The notes under the pieces were generated by a model. The model made no database searches. It worked only from the letters and a program-made list of their open reading frames with translations, and had not been told where the DNA came from. A stretch of 64,000 bases of DNA, taken from contig CANUEZ040000191.1 of the NCBI GenBank assembly GCA_948099385.1, positions 1,054,001 to 1,118,000 on the forward strand. The letters run 5' to 3'. The position numbers were made by a program, and so were the translations under genes. Of this stretch, positions 13,249 to 26,360 are shown in pieces. Each line of letters begins with the position of its first letter. Position 1 is the first letter of the stretch. This stretch comes from Fasciola hepatica (Eukaryota > Platyhelminthes > Trematoda > Plagiorchiida > Fasciolidae).

Positions 13249-13376
13249 TTATGGGCCTTAGTAAAACCAAGGCATTCCCTTAAGAACAATTCACACAGAT
13301 TGCTCATACAATGCAATGGAGCAGTAGCAGAGTAGATTTGTATAATGCGATTCTACATGGCGCTTGACCACGGAAA
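13055..13376 (+). repeat. Omega-E cassette 4
   Basis: Follows the deleted D at 12827; E is fused to an A tail. Omega has the private GGTATGAACGCC. Confidence 0.85.
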
Positions 13377-13671
13377 TGACCATTGAAAATGATGGAAGCA
13401 CTGTACAGCTGTTTGATCCGCTAAGGGAATCATGAGCATTGCAAATGGACGGAGCCCACTCGGAGACACGAACAAGGGTTGGGGTGAACGAATGTCAGTC
13501 GAACACCCAAACCACAAGGCTATCCGATATGGGTCTCAACGCTTTGTTCAACATATACAATACATGATAAAGCACAATCCCCAAATTGGCTTCGGCTTTC
13601 GCTTTCGCTTTGAACGGTAACAACCAAATTCTCGCACACCGATCCAATCCTATGTTCCATCACTTCTCTAT
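13249..13671 (+). repeat. Fused monomer E/A
   Basis: The 5' part is E (CTTAAGAACAATTC, TGCGATTCTACATGG, GGAAATGACC to about 13379). The 3' part from 13443 is the A that normally follows E (AAATGGACGG, CACTCGGAG, ATAAAGC). B follows directly. One monomer has been removed exactly, with the breakpoint between about 13380 and 13442. Confidence 0.88.
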
Positions 13672-14025
13672 TTATGGGCCTTAGTAAAACCAAGGCATTA
13701 CCTTATGAACAATCCACACAGATTGCTCATACAATGCAATAGAGCAGTAGCAGAGTAGATTTGTATAATATGATTCTCCCTGAAGCTTGAACACTGAACT
13801 GACCATTGAAAATGATGGAAGCACTGTACAGCTTTTTGATCCGCTAAGGGAATCATGAGCATTGCACATGGACAGAGCCCACACGGGGACACGAACAAGG
13901 GTTGGGGTGAACGAATGTCAGTCGAACACCCAAACCACAAGGCTATCCGATATGGGTCTCAACGCTTTGTTCAACATATACAATACATGATATAGCACAA
14001 TCCCCAAATTGGCTTCGGCTTTCGC

Positions 14026-14042
14026 TTTCGCTTTCAACGGGA
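14026..14042 (+). other. CENP-B-box-like motif 2
   Basis: Same 17 bases as motif 1, at the end of B 13672, before C/B 14095. Confidence 0.45.
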
Positions 14043-15169
14043 ACAACAAAATTCTCGCACACCGATCCAATCCTATGTTCCATCACTTCTCTATTTATGG
14101 GCCTAAGTAAAACCAAGGCATTCCCTTATGAACAATCCACACAGATTCCTCATACAATGCAATAGAGCAGTAGCAGAGTAGATTTGTATAATATGATTCT
14201 CCCTGAAGCTTGAACACTGAACTGACCATTGAAAATGATGGAAGCACTGTACAGCTGTTTGATCCGCTAAGGGAATCATGAGCATTGCACATGGACAGAG
14301 CCCACACGGGGACACGAACAAGGGTTGGGGTGAACGAATGTCAGTCGTACACCCAAACCACAAGGCTATCCGATATGGGTCTGAACGCTTTGTTCAACAT
14401 ATACAATACATGATATAGCACAATCCCCAAATTGGCTTCGGCTTTCGCTTTGGCTTTGAACGGTAACAACCAAATTCTCGCACACCGATCCAATCCCATG
14501 TTCCATCACTTCTCTATTTATGGGCCTAAAAAAAACCAAGGCATTCACCTATGTAAAAACCACACAGATTACTCATACATAGCAAAAGACCAGTTGCAGA
14601 ATAGATTTGTATAATATGATTCTCCATGCAGCTTGACCACGGAACTGACCATTGAAAATTATGGAAGCACTGTACAGCTGTTTGATCCGCTAAGGGAATC
14701 ATGAGCATTGCACATGGACAGAGCCCACACGGGGACACGAACAAGGGTTGGGGTGAACGAATGTCAGTCGAACACCCAAACCACAAGGCTATCCGATATG
14801 GGTCTCAACGCTTTGTTCAACATATACAATACATGATATAGCACAATCCCCAAATTGGCTTCGGCTTTCGCTTTCGCTTTGAACGGTAACAACCAAATTC
14901 TCGCACACCGATCAAATCCTATGTTCCATCACTTCTCTATTTATGGGCCTAAGTAAAACCAAGGCATTCCCTTATGAACAATCCACACAGATTTCTCATA
15001 CATAGCAAAAGACCAGTAGAACAGTAGATTTGTATAATATGATTCTCCATGCAGCTTGACCACGGAACTGACCATTGAAAATGATGGAAGCACTGTACAG
15101 CTGTTTGATCCGCTAAGGGAATCATGAGCATTGCACATGGACAGAGCCCACACGGGGACACGAACAAGG

Positions 15170-15491
15170 TTTGGGATGAACGAATGTTAGTCGAATACCC
15201 AAACCACAAGGCTATCCGATATGGGTCTGAACGCCTTGTTCAACATGTACACGATATGATGTAGCACAATCCCCAAATTGGCTTCGGCTTTCGCTTTCGC
15301 TTTGAACGGTAACAACCAAATTCTCGCACACCGATCAAATCCTATGTTCCATCACTTCTCTATTTATGGGCCTTAGTAAAACCAAGGCATTCCCTTAAGA
15401 ACAATTCACACAGATTGCTCATACAATGCAATAGAGCAGTAGCAGAGTAGATTTGTATAATGCGATTCTACATGGCGCTTGACCACGGAAA
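15170..15491 (+). repeat. Omega-E cassette 5
   Basis: Follows D, precedes A/C. It has a private TACACGATATGATG, GATCAAATCC, and AATAGAGCAG in E where others have AATGGAGCAG. E tail GATTGTCAG. Confidence 0.85.
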
Positions 15492-16563
15492 TGACCATTG
15501 AAAATGATGGAAGCACTGTACAGCTGTTTGATCCGCTAAGGGAATCATGAGCATTGCACATGGACAGAGCCCACACGGGGACACGAACAAGGGTTGGGGT
15601 GAACGATTGTCAGTCGAACACCCAAACCACAAGGCTATCCGATATGGGTCTCAACGCTTTGTTCAACATATAAAATACATGATATAGCACAATCCCCAAA
15701 TTGGCTTCGGCTTTCGCTTTCGCTTTGAACGGTAACAACCAAATTCTCGCACACCGATCCAATCCTATGTTCCATCACTTCTCTATTTATGGGCCTAAGT
15801 AAAACCAAGGCATTCCCTTATGAACAATCCACACAGATTCCTCATACAATGCAATAGAGCAGTAGCAGAGTAGATTTGTATAATATGATTCTCCATGCAG
15901 CTTGACCACCGAACTGACCATTGAAAATGATGGAAGCACTGTACAGCTGTTTGATCCGCTAAGGGAATCATGAGCATTGCAAATGGACGGAGCCCACTCG
16001 GAGACACGAACAAGGGTTGGGGTGAACGAATGTCAGTCGAACACCCAAACCACAAGGCTATCCGATATGGGTCTCAACGCTTTGTTCAACATATACAATA
16101 CATGATAAAGCACAATCCCCAAATTGGCTTCGGCTTTCGCTTTCGCTTTGAACGGTAACAACCAAATTCTCGCACACCGATCCAATCCTATGTTCCATCA
16201 CTTCTCTATTTATGGGCCTAAGTAAAACCAAGGCATTCCCTTATGAACAATCCACACAGATTGCTCATACAATGCAATAGAGCAGTAGCAGAGTAGATTT
16301 GTATAATATGATTCTCCATGCAGCTTGAACACTGAACTGACCATTGAAAATGATGGAAGCACTGTACAGCTGTTTGATCCGCTAAGGGAATCATGAGCAT
16401 TGCACATGGACAGAGCCCACACGGGGACACGAACAAGGGTTGGGGTGAACGAATGTCAGTCGAACACCCAAACCACAAGGCTATCCGATATGGGTCTCAA
16501 CGCTTTGTTCAACATATACAATACATGATATAGCACAATCCCCAAATTGGCTTCGGCTTTCGC

Positions 16564-16580
16564 TTTCGCTTTCAACGGGA
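16564..16580 (+). other. CENP-B-box-like motif 3
   Basis: Same 17 bases, at the end of A/B 16210, before C 16633. Confidence 0.45.
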
Positions 16581-16986
16581 ACAACAAAATTCTCGCACAC
16601 CGATCCAATCCTATGTTCCATCACTTCTCTATTTATGGGCCTAAGTAAAACCAAGGCATTCCCTTATGAACAATCCACACAGATTCCTCATACAATGCAA
16701 TAGAGCAGTAGCAGAGTAGATTTGTATAATATGATTCTCCATGCAGCTTGACCACGGAACTGACCATTGAAAATGATGGAAGCACTGTACAGCTGTTTGA
16801 TCCGCTAAGGGAATCATGAGCATTGCACATGGACAGAGCCCACACGGGGACACGAACAAGGGTTGGGGTGAACGAATGTCAGTCGAACACCCAAACCACA
16901 AGGCTATCCGATATGGGTCTCAACGCTTTGTTCAACATATACAATACATGATATAGCACAATCCCCAAATTGGCTTCGGCTTTCGC

Positions 16987-17003
16987 TTTCGCTTTCAACG
17001 GGA
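16987..17003 (+). other. CENP-B-box-like motif 4
   Basis: Same 17 bases, at the end of C 16633. It is the only copy not on a B-type monomer, and lies one period after motif 3. The next monomer end (17410-17426) has TTTCAACGGTA, a partly reverted form. Confidence 0.45.
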
Positions 17004-17478
17004 ACAACAAAATTCTCGCACACCGATCCAATCCTATGTTCCATCACTTCTCTATTTATGGGCCTAAGTAAAACCAAGGCATTCCCTTATGAACAATCCA
17101 CACAGATTCCTCATACAATGCAATAGAGCAGTAGCAGAGTAGATTTGTATAATATGATTCTCCATGCAGCTTGACCACCGAACTGACCATTGAAAATGAT
17201 GGAAGCACTGTACAGCTGTTTGATCCGCTAAGGGAATCATGAGCATTGCACATGGACAGAGCCCACACGGGGACACGAACAAGGGTTGGGGTGAACGAAT
17301 GTCAGTCGTACACCCAAACCACAAGGCTATCCGATATGGGTCTCAACGCTTTGTTCAACATATACAATACATGATATAGCACAATCCCCAAATTGGCTTC
17401 GGCTTTCGCTTTCGCTTTCAACGGTAACAACCAAATTCTCGCACACCGATCCAATCCCATGTTCCATCAATTCTCTAT

Positions 17479-19168
17479 TTATGGGCCTAAAAAAACCCAG
17501 GCATTACCTTATGAACAATCCACACAGATTTCTCATACATAGCAAAAGACCAGTAGAACAGTAGATTTGTATAATATGATTCTCCATGCAGCTTGAACAC
17601 TGAACTGACTATTGAAAATGATGGAAGCACTGTACAGCTTTTTGATCCGCTAAGGGAATCATCAGCATTGCACATGGACAGAGCCCACACGGGGACACGA
17701 ACAAGGGTTGGGGTGAACGATTGTCAGTCGAACACCCAAACCACAAGGCTATCCGATATGGGTCTCAACGATTTGTTCAATATATACACTACATGATATA
17801 GCAAAATCGCCAAATTGGCTTCGGCTTTCGCTTTCGCTTTGAACGGTAACAACCAAATTCTCGCACACCGATCCAATCCTATGTTCCATCACTTCTCTTT
17901 TTATGGGCCTAAAAAAAACCAAGGCATTCACCTATGTAAAATCCACACAGATTTCTCATACATAGCAAAAGACCAGTAGCACAGTAGATTTGTATAATAT
18001 GATTCTCCCTGAAGCTTGAACACTGAACTGACCATTGAAAATGATGGAAGCACTGTACAGCTGTTTGATCCGCTAAGGGAATCATGAGCATTGCACATGG
18101 ACAGAGCCCACACGGGGACACGAACAAGGGTTGGGGTGAACGAATGTCAGTCGTACACCCAAACCACAAGGCTATCCGATATGGGTCTCAACGCTTTGTT
18201 CAACATATACAATACATGATATAGCACAATCCCCAAATTGGCTTCGGCTTTCGCTTTCGCTTTGAACGGTAACAACCAAATTCTCGCACACCGATCCAAT
18301 CCCATGTTCCATCAATTCTCTATTTATGGGCCTAAAAAAACCCAGGCATTACCTTATGAACAATCCACACAGATTTCTCATACATAGCAAAAGACCAGTA
18401 GAACAGTAGATTTGTATAATATGATTCTCCATGCAGCTTGAACACTGAACTGACTATTGAAAATGATGGAAGCACTGTACAGCTTTTTGATCCGCTAAGG
18501 GAATCATCAGCATTGCACATGGACAGAGCCCACACGGGGACACGAACAAGGGTTGGGGTGAACGATTGTCAGTCGAACACCCAAACCACAAGGCTATCCG
18601 ATATGGGTCTCAACGATTTGTTCAATATATACACTACATGATATAGCAAAATCGCCAAATTGGCTTCGGCTTTCGCTTTCGCTTTGAACGGTAACAACCA
18701 AATTCTCGCACACCGATCCAATCCTATGTTCCATCACTTCTCTTTTTATGGGCCTAAAAAAAACCAAGGCATTCACCTATGTAAAATCCACACAGATTTC
18801 TCATACATAGCAAAAGACCAGTAGCACAGTAGATTTGTATAATATGATTCTCCCTGAAGCTTGAACACTGAACTGACCATTGAAAATGATGGAAGCACTG
18901 TACAGCTGTTTGATCCGCTAAGGGAATCATGAGCATTGCACATGGACAGAGACCACACGGGGACACGAACAATGGTTGGGGTGAACGAATGTCAGTCGAA
19001 CACCCAAACCTCAAGGCTATCCGATATGGGTCTCAACGCTTTGTTCAACATATACAATACATGATAAAGCACAATCCCCAAATTGGCTTTGGCTTTCGCT
19101 TTGGCTTTGAACGGTAACAACCAAATTCTCGCACACCGATCCAATCCTATGTTCCATCACTTCTCTAT
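17479..19168 (+). repeat. Tandem duplication of an I-H pair, 2 x 845 bp
   Basis: 17479-18323 and 18324-19168 are both I(422)+H(423). Both I copies share CCCAGGCATTACC, CTGACTATTG, CAGCTTTTTG, CATCAGCATTG and the GATTTGTTCAATATATAC end. Both H copies share CTTTTTATGGG, AGTAGCACAG and CCCTGAAGC. They diverge late in H: the first has GAGCCCAC and TCGTACACCC as in C, the second GAGACCAC, CAATGGTTGG and ACCTCAAGG. The duplication was therefore probably made by exchange between an H and a C. Confidence 0.9.
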
Positions 19169-19397
19169 TTATGGGCTTAAAAAAAACCAAGGCATTCACC
19201 TATGTAAAATCCACACAGATTACTCATACATAGCAAAAGACCAGTAGCACAGTAGATTTGTATATTATGATTCTCCATGCAGCTTGAACACTGAACTGAC
19301 CATTGAAAATTATGGAAGCACTGTACAGCTGTTTGATCCGCTAAGGGAATCATGAGCATTGCACATGGACAGAGCCCACACGGGGACACGAACAAGG

Positions 19398-19719
19398 TTT
19401 GGGATGAACGAATGTTAGTCGAATACCCAAACCACAAGGCTATCCGATATGGGTCTGAACGCCTTGTTCAACATGTACACTATATGATGTAGCACAATCC
19501 CCAAATTGGCTTCGGCTTTCGCTTTCGCTTTGAACGGTAACAACCAAATTCTCGCACACCGATCCAATCCCATGTTCCATCACTTCTCTATTTATGGGCC
19601 TTAGTAAAACCAAGGCATTCCCTTAAGAACAATTCACACAGATTGCTCATACAATGCAATGGAGCAGTAGCAGAGTAGATTTGTATAATGCGATTCTACA
19701 TGGCGCTTGACCACGGAAA
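19398..19719 (+). repeat. Omega-E cassette 6
   Basis: Follows H, precedes A. E tail GATTGTCAG, then a private GTCTGAAGGC. Confidence 0.85.
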
Positions 19720-20014
19720 TGACCATTGAAAATGATGGAAGCACTGTACAGCTGTTTGATCCGCTAAGGGAATCATGAGCATTGCACATGGACAGAGCCC
19801 ACACGGGGACACGAACAAGGGTTGGGGTGAACGATTGTCAGTCGAACACCCAAACCACAAGGCTATCCGATATGGGTCTGAAGGCTTTGTTCAACATATA
19901 AAATACATGATATAGCACAATCCCCAAATTGGCTTCGGCTTTCGCTTTCGCTTTGAACGGTAACAACCAAATTCTCGCACACCGATCCAATCCTATGTTC
20001 CATCACTTCTCTAT

Positions 20015-20860
20015 TTATGGGCCTAAGTAAAACCAAGGCATTCCCTTATGAACAATCCACACAGATTGCTCATACAATGCAATAGAGCAGTAGCAGAGTA
20101 GATTTGTATAATATGATTCTCCATGCAGCTTGACCACGGAACTGACCATTGAAAATGATGGAAGCACTGTACAGCTGTTTGATCCGCTAAGGGAATCATG
20201 AGCATTGCAAATGGACGGAGCCCACTCGGAGACACGAACAAGGGTTGGGGTGAACGAATGTCAGTCGAACACCCAAACCACAAGGCTATCCGATATGGGT
20301 CTCAACGCTTTGTTCAACATATACAATACATGATAAAGCACAATCCCCAAATTGGCTTCGGCTTTCGCTTTGGCTTTGAACGGTAACAACCAAATTCTCG
20401 CACACCGATCCAATCCTATGTTCCATCACTTCTCTATTTATGGGCCTAAAAAAAACCAAGGCATTACCTTATGAACAATCCACACAGATTGCTCATACAA
20501 TGCAATAGAGCAGTAGCAGAGTAGATTTGTATAATATGATTCTCCCTGAAGCTTGAACACTGAACTGACCATTGAAAATGATGGAAGCACTGTACAGCTG
20601 TTTGATCCGCTAAGGGAATCATGAGCATTGCACATGGACAGAGCCCACACGGGGACACGAACAAGGGTTGGGGTGAACGAATGTCAGTCGAACACCCAAA
20701 CCACAAGGCTATCCGATATGGGTCTCAACGCTTTGTTCAACATATACAATACATGATATAGCACAATCCCCAAATTGGCTTCGGCTTTCGCTTTCGCTTT
20801 CAACGGGAACAACAAAATTCTCGCACACCGATCCAATCCTATGTTCCATCACTTCTCTAT
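20015..20860 (+). repeat. Family 1 HOR unit, truncated after 2 monomers
   Basis: A-B only, then a J monomer begins family 2 sequence. The A has the standard post-E signature AAATGGACGG and CACTCGGAG. The B uses an 8-A linker in place of the usual AAGTAAAA. Confidence 0.82.
20792..20808 (+). other. CENP-B-box-like motif 5
   Basis: Same 17 bases, at the end of B 20438, immediately before the J monomer that opens family 2 block II. Confidence 0.45.
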
Positions 20861-21706
20861 TTATGGGCCTAAGTAAAACCAAGGCATTCCCCTAGGTAAA
20901 ATCCACACAGATTTCTCATACATAGCAAAAGACCAGTTGCAGAATAGATTTGTATAATATGATTCTCCATGCAGCTTGACCACGGAACTGACCATTGAAA
21001 ATTATGGAAGCACTGTACAGCTGTTTGATCCGCTAAGGGAATCATGAGCATTGCACATGGACAGAGCCCACACGGGGACACGAACAAGGGTTGGGGTGAA
21101 CGAATGTCAGTCGAACACCCAAACCTCAAGGCTATCCGATATGGGTCTCAACGCTTTGTTCAACATATACAATACATGATAAAGCACAATCCCCAAATTG
21201 GCTTCGGCTTTCGCGTTCGCTTTGAACGGTAACAACCAAATTCTCGCACACCGATCCAATCCCATGTTCCATCACTTCTCTATTTATGGGCCTAAAAAAA
21301 ACCAAGGCATTCACCTATGTAAAAACCACACAGATTACTCATACATTGCAAAAGACCAGTTGCAGAATAGATTTGTATAATATGATTCTCCATGCAGCTT
21401 GACCACGGAACTGACCATTGAAAATTATGGAAGCACTGTACAGCTGTTTGATCCGCTAAGGGAATCATGAGCATTGCACATGGACAGAGCCCACACGGGG
21501 ACACGAACAAGGGTTGGGGTGAACGAATGTCAGTCGAAAACCCAAACCACAAGGCTATCCGATATGGGTCTCAACGCTTTGTTCAACATATACAATACAT
21601 GATATAGCACAATCCCCAAATTGGCTTCGGCTTTCGCTTTCGCTTTGAACGGTACCAACCAAATTCTCGCACACCGATCAAATCCTATGTTCCATCACTT
21701 CTCTAT

Positions 21707-23397
21707 TTATGGGCCTTAGTAAAACCAAGGCATTCCCTTATGAACAATCCACACAGATTTCTCATACATAGCAAAAGACCAGTAGAACAGTAGATTTGTA
21801 TAATATGATTCTCCATGCAGCTTGACCACGGAACTGACCATTGAAAATGATGGAAGCACTGTACAGCTGTTTGATCCGCTAAGGGAATCATGAGCATTGC
21901 ACATGGACAGAGCCCACACGGGGACACGAACAAGGGTTGGGGTGAACGAATGTCAGTCGAACACCCAAACCACAAGGCTATCTGATATGGGTCTCAACGC
22001 TTTGTTCAACATATAAAATACATGATATAGCACAATCCCCAAATTGGCTTCGGCTTTCGCTTTCGCTTTGAACGGTAACAACCAAATTCTCGCACACCGA
22101 TCCAATCCCATGTTCCATCACTTCTCTATTTATGGGCCTAAAAAAACCAAGGCATTCCCTTATGAACAATCCACACAGATCGCTCATACAATGCAATAGA
22201 GCAGTAGCAGAGTAGATTTGTATAATATGATTCTCCCTGAAGCTTGAACACTGAACTGACCATTGAAAATGATGGAAGCACTGTACAGCTGTTTGATCCG
22301 CTAAGGGAATCATGAGCATTGCACATGGACAGAGCCCACACGGGGACACGAACAAGGGTTGGGGTGAACGAATGTCAGTCGAACACCCAAACCACAAGGC
22401 TATCCGATATGGGTCTCAACGCTTTTTTCAACATATACAATACATGATAAAGCACAATCCCCGAATTTGCTTCGAATTTCGCTTTCGCTTTGAACGGTAA
22501 CAACCAAATTCTCGCACACCGATCCAATCCCATGTTCCATCACTTCTCTGTTTATGGGCCTAAAATAAACCAAGGCATTCACCTATGTAAAAACCACACA
22601 GATTTCTCATACATAGCAAAAGACCAGTGGCACTGTAGATTTGTATAATATGATTCTCCATGCAGCTTGAACACTGAACTGACCATTGAAAATGATGGAA
22701 GCACTGTACAGCTGTTTGATCCGCTAAGGGAATCATGAGCATTGCACATGGACAGAGCCCACACGGGGACACGAACAAGGGTTGGGGTGAACGAATGTCA
22801 GTCGAACACCCAAACCACAAGGCTATCCGATATGGGTCTCAACGCTTTGTTCAACATATACACTAAATGTTATAGCACAATCCCCAAATTGGCTTCGGCT
22901 TTCGCTTTCGCTTTGAACGGTACCAACCAAATTCTCGCACACCGATCCAATCCCATGTTCCATCACTTCTCTATTTATGGGCCTAAAAAAAACCAAGGCA
23001 TTCACCTATGTAAAAACCACACAGATTACTCATACATTGCAAAAGACCAGTTGCAGAATAGATTTGTATAATATGATTCTCCATGCAGCTTGACCACGGA
23101 ACTGACCATTGAAAATTATGGAAGCACTGTACAGCTGTTTGATCCGCTAAGGGAATCATGAGCATTGCACATGGACAGAGCCCACACGGGGACACGAACA
23201 AGGGTTGGGGTGAACGAATGTCAGTCGAACACCCAAACCACAAGGCTATCCGATATGGGTCTCAACGCTTTGTTCAACATATACAATACATGATATAGCA
23301 CAATCCCCAAATTGGCTTCGGCTTTCGCTTTCGCTTTGAACGGTAACAACCAAATTCTCGCACACCGATCAAATCCTATGTTCCATCACTTCTCTAT
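21707..23397 (+). repeat. Family 2 HOR unit D-B'-G-F, copy 3
   Basis: 1,691 bp. B' has CATTCCC where most B' have CATTACC. Its end has CTTTTTTCAAC followed by ACAATACATGATAAAGC, a mixture of B' and D endings. G has the linker AAAATAAA. The G end has GGTACCAACC, a KpnI-site variant also found at the end of 21284 and of 27629. Confidence 0.86.
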
Positions 23398-23626
23398 TTA
23401 TGGGCCTAAGTAAAACCAAGGCATTCCCTTATGAACAATCCACACAGATTTCTCATACATAGCAAAAGACCAGTAGAACAGTAGATTTGTATAATATGAT
23501 TCTCCATGCAGCTTGACCACGGAACTGACCATTGAAAATTATGGAAGCACTGTACAGCTGTTTGATCCGCTAAGGGAATCATGAGCATTGCACATGGACA
23601 GAGCCCACACGGGGACACGAACAAGG

Positions 23627-23948
23627 TTTGGGATGAACGAATGTTAGTCGAATACCCAAACCACAAGGCTATCCGATATGGGTCTGAACGCCTTGTTCAA
23701 CATGTACACTATATGATGTAGCACAATCCCCAAATTGGCTTCGGCTTTCGCTTTCGCTTTGAACGGTAACAACCAAATTCTCGCACACCGATCCAATCCC
23801 ATGTTCCATCACTTCTCTATTTATGGGCCTTAGTAAAACCAAGGCATTCCCTTAAGAACAATTCACACAGATTTCTCATACATAGCAAAAGACCAGTAGA
23901 ACAGTAGATTTGTATAATGCGATTCTACATGGCGCTTGACCACGGAAA
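23627..23948 (+). repeat. Omega-E cassette 7, with D tract
   Basis: Follows D, precedes B'. The E part contains the transplanted D tract. E tail GAATGTCAG. Confidence 0.85.
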
Positions 23949-24243
23949 TGACCATTGAAAATGATGGAAGCACTGTACAGCTGTTTGATCCGCTAAGGGA
24001 ATCATGAGCATTGCACATGGACAGAGCCCACACGGGGACACGAACAAGGGTTGGGGTGAACGAATGTCAGTCGAACACCCAAACCACAAGGCTATCCGAT
24101 ATGGGTCTCAACGCTTTGTTCAACATATACAATACATGATGTAGCACAATCCCCAAATTGGCTTCGGCTTTCGCTTTCGCTTTGAACGGTAACAACCATA
24201 TTCTCGCACACCGATCCAATCCTATGTTCCATCACTTCTCTAT
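23821..24243 (+). repeat. Mosaic E with an internal D tract
   Basis: The start (CTTAAGAACAATTC) and the later part (TAATGCGATTCTACATGG, GGAAATGACC) are E. The stretch from about 23873 to 23912 is D (TTTCTCATACATAGC, AGTAGAACAG). E markers on both sides limit the tract to less than about 60 bases, as expected for short gene conversion. Confidence 0.88.
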
Positions 24244-25088
24244 TTATGGGCCTAAAAAAACCAAGGCATTACCTTATGAACAATCCACACAGATCGCTCA
24301 TACAATGCAATAGAGCAGTAGCAGAGTAGATTTGTATAATATGATTCTCCCTGAAGCTTGAACACTGAACTGACCATTGAAAATGATGGAAGCACTGTAC
24401 AGCTGTTTGATCCGCTAAGGGAATCATGAGCATTGCACATGGACAGAGCCCACACGGGGACACGAACAAGGGTTGGGGTGAACGAATGTCAGTCGAACAC
24501 CCAAACCACAAGGCTATCCGATATGGGTCTCAACGCTTTTTTCAACATATACACTACATGATATAGCACAATCCCCGAATTGGCTTCGAATTTCGCTTTC
24601 GCTTTGAACGGTAACAACCAAATTCTCGCACACCGATCCAATCCCATGTTCCATCACTTCTCTATTTATGGGCCTTAGTAAAACCAAGGCATTCACCTAT
24701 GTAAAAACCACACAGATTTCTCATACATAGCAAAAGACCAGTGGCACTGTAGATTTGTATAATATGATTCTCCATGCAGCTTGAACACTGAACTGACCAT
24801 TGAAAATTATGGAAGCACTGTACAGCTGTTTGATCCGCTAAGGGAATCATGAGCATTGCACATGGACAGAGCCCACACGGGGACACGAACAAGGGTTGGG
24901 GTGAACGAATGTCAGTCGAACACCCAAACCACAAGGCTATCCGATATGGGTCTCAACGCTTTGTTCAACATATACACTAAATGTTATAGCACAATCCCCA
25001 AATTGGCTTCGGCTTTCGCTTTCGCTTTGAACGGTAACAACCAAATTCTCGCACACCGATCCAATCCCATGTTCCATCACTTCTCTAT

Positions 25089-25513
25089 TTATGGGCCCCT
25101 AAAAAAAACCAAGGCATTCACCTATGTAAAAACCACACAGATTACTCATACATTGCAAAAGACCAGTTGCAGAATAGATTTGTATAATATGATTCTCCAT
25201 GCAGCTTGACCACGGAACTGACCATTGAAAATTATGGAAGCACTGTACAGCTGTTTGATCCGCTAAGGGAATCATGAGCATTGCACATGGACAGAGCCCA
25301 CACGGGGACACGAACAAGGGTTGGGGTGAACGAATGTCAGTCGTACACCCAAACCACAAGGCTATCCGATATGGGTCTCAACGCTTTGTTCAACATATAC
25401 AATACATGATATAGCACAATCCCCAAATTGGCTTCGGCTTTCGCTTTGGCTTTGAACGGTAACAACCAAATTCTCGCACACCGATCCAATCCTATGTTCC
25501 ATCACTTCTCTAT
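25089..25513 (+). repeat. F monomer with two-base insertion
   Basis: 425 bp, the longest monomer. GGGCCCCT replaces GGGCCT immediately before the A tract. Confidence 0.9.
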
Positions 25514-25936
25514 TTATGGGCCTAAGTAAAACCAAGGCATTACCTTATGCACAATCCACACAGATTGCTCATACAATGCAATAGAGCAGTAGCAGAGTAG
25601 ATTTGTATAATATGATTCTCCATGCAGCTTGACCACGGAACTGACCATTGAAAATGATGGAAGCACTGTACAGCTGTTTGATCCGCTAAGGGAATCATGA
25701 GCATTGCACATGGACAGAGCCCACACGGGGACACGAACAAGGGTTGGGGTGAACGAATGTCAGTCGAACACCCAAACCACAAGGCTATCCGATATGGGTC
25801 TCAACGCTTTTTTCAACATATACACTACATGATATAGCACAATCCCCGAATTGGCTTCGAATTTCGCTTTCGCTTTGAACGGTAACAACCAAATTCTCGC
25901 ACACCGATCCAATCCCATGTTCCATCACTTCTCTAT

Positions 25937-26360
25937 TTATGGGCCTTAGTAAAACCAAGGCATTCACCTATGAAAAAAACCACACAGATTTCTCATACAT
26001 AGCAAAAGACCAGTGGCACTGTAGATTTGTATAATATGATTCTCCATGCAGCTTGAACACTGAACTGACCATTGAAAATTATGGAAGCACTGTACAGCTG
26101 TTTGATCCGCTAAGGGAATCATGAGCATTGCACATGGACAGAGCCCACACGGGGACACGAACAAGGGTTGGGGTGAACGAATGTCAGTCGAACACCCAAA
26201 CCACAAGGCTATCCGATATGGGTCTCAACGCTTTGTTCAACATATACACTAAATGTTATAGCTCAATCCCCAAATTGGCTTCGGCTTTCGCTTTCGCTTT
26301 GAACGGTAACAACCAAATTCTCGCACACCGATCCAATCCCATGTTCCATCACTTCTCTAT
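25937..26360 (+). repeat. G monomer with one-base insertion
   Basis: 424 bp. CTATGAAAAAAACC replaces CTATGTAAAAACC, extending an A run. Confidence 0.88.

Larger units (their letters stand above)
6486..13671 (+). repeat. Family 2 block I
   Basis: Map: 6486:hybrid (GATTCCTC as in C, with CCATGAAGC and GAACACTG), 6909:F, 7332:F, 7755:D, 8178:B', 8600:G, 9023:F, 9446:D, 9869:B', 10291:G, 10713:F, 11136:D(Omega), 11559:E, 11982:B', 12404:G, 12827:D(Omega), 13249:E/A. The D-B'-G-F order appears twice in succession (7755-11135). Monomers 7755 and 10713 share the private pair TAATTGAATC and CACGTGGAC, although one is D and the other F, which indicates recent local exchange. The block starts without a J monomer, unlike the other three family 2 blocks. 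Confidence 0.88.
15787..20014 (+). repeat. Family 1 HOR unit, 10 monomers with duplicated I-H
   Basis: A/C-A/B-C-C-I-H-I-H-H(Omega)-E, 4,228 bp. Relative to the nine-monomer unit, the I-H pair is present twice and one early monomer is lost. Two C monomers are adjacent (16633 and 17056) where C and B normally alternate. Confidence 0.86.
13672..20860 (+). repeat. Family 1 block II
   Basis: Map: 13672:B, 14095:C/B, 14518:F, 14941:D(Omega), 15364:E, 15787:A/C, 16210:A/B, 16633:C, 17056:C, 17479:I, 17901:H, 18324:I, 18746:H, 19169:H(Omega), 19592:E, 20015:A, 20438:B (8-A linker). The F-D(Omega)-E stretch at 14518-15786 is family 2 material inside the block. The I-H pair is tandemly duplicated. 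The last B ends with the CENP-B-box-like motif and is followed directly by a J monomer that opens the next block. Confidence 0.88.
23398..25513 (+). repeat. Family 2 unit D(Omega)-E/D-B'-G-F, 5 monomers
   Basis: 2,116 bp. This is the full tetramer with E inserted after D. The E is a mosaic (see the 23821 entry). F at 25089 has two extra C bases in GGGCCCCT, which makes it 425 bp. Confidence 0.86.

Noticed and set aside
24856..25209. Plus-strand open frame of 117 codons, with similar 109-codon frames at 10480, 22742, 26128, 27819, 40505, 44311, 48115 and 49384.
   Set aside because: They appear only where the G-type end ACTAAATGTTATAGC removes a stop found in other monomers. The frames exist in both strands of the same repeat, length follows indels, and no codon or start context supports a gene.
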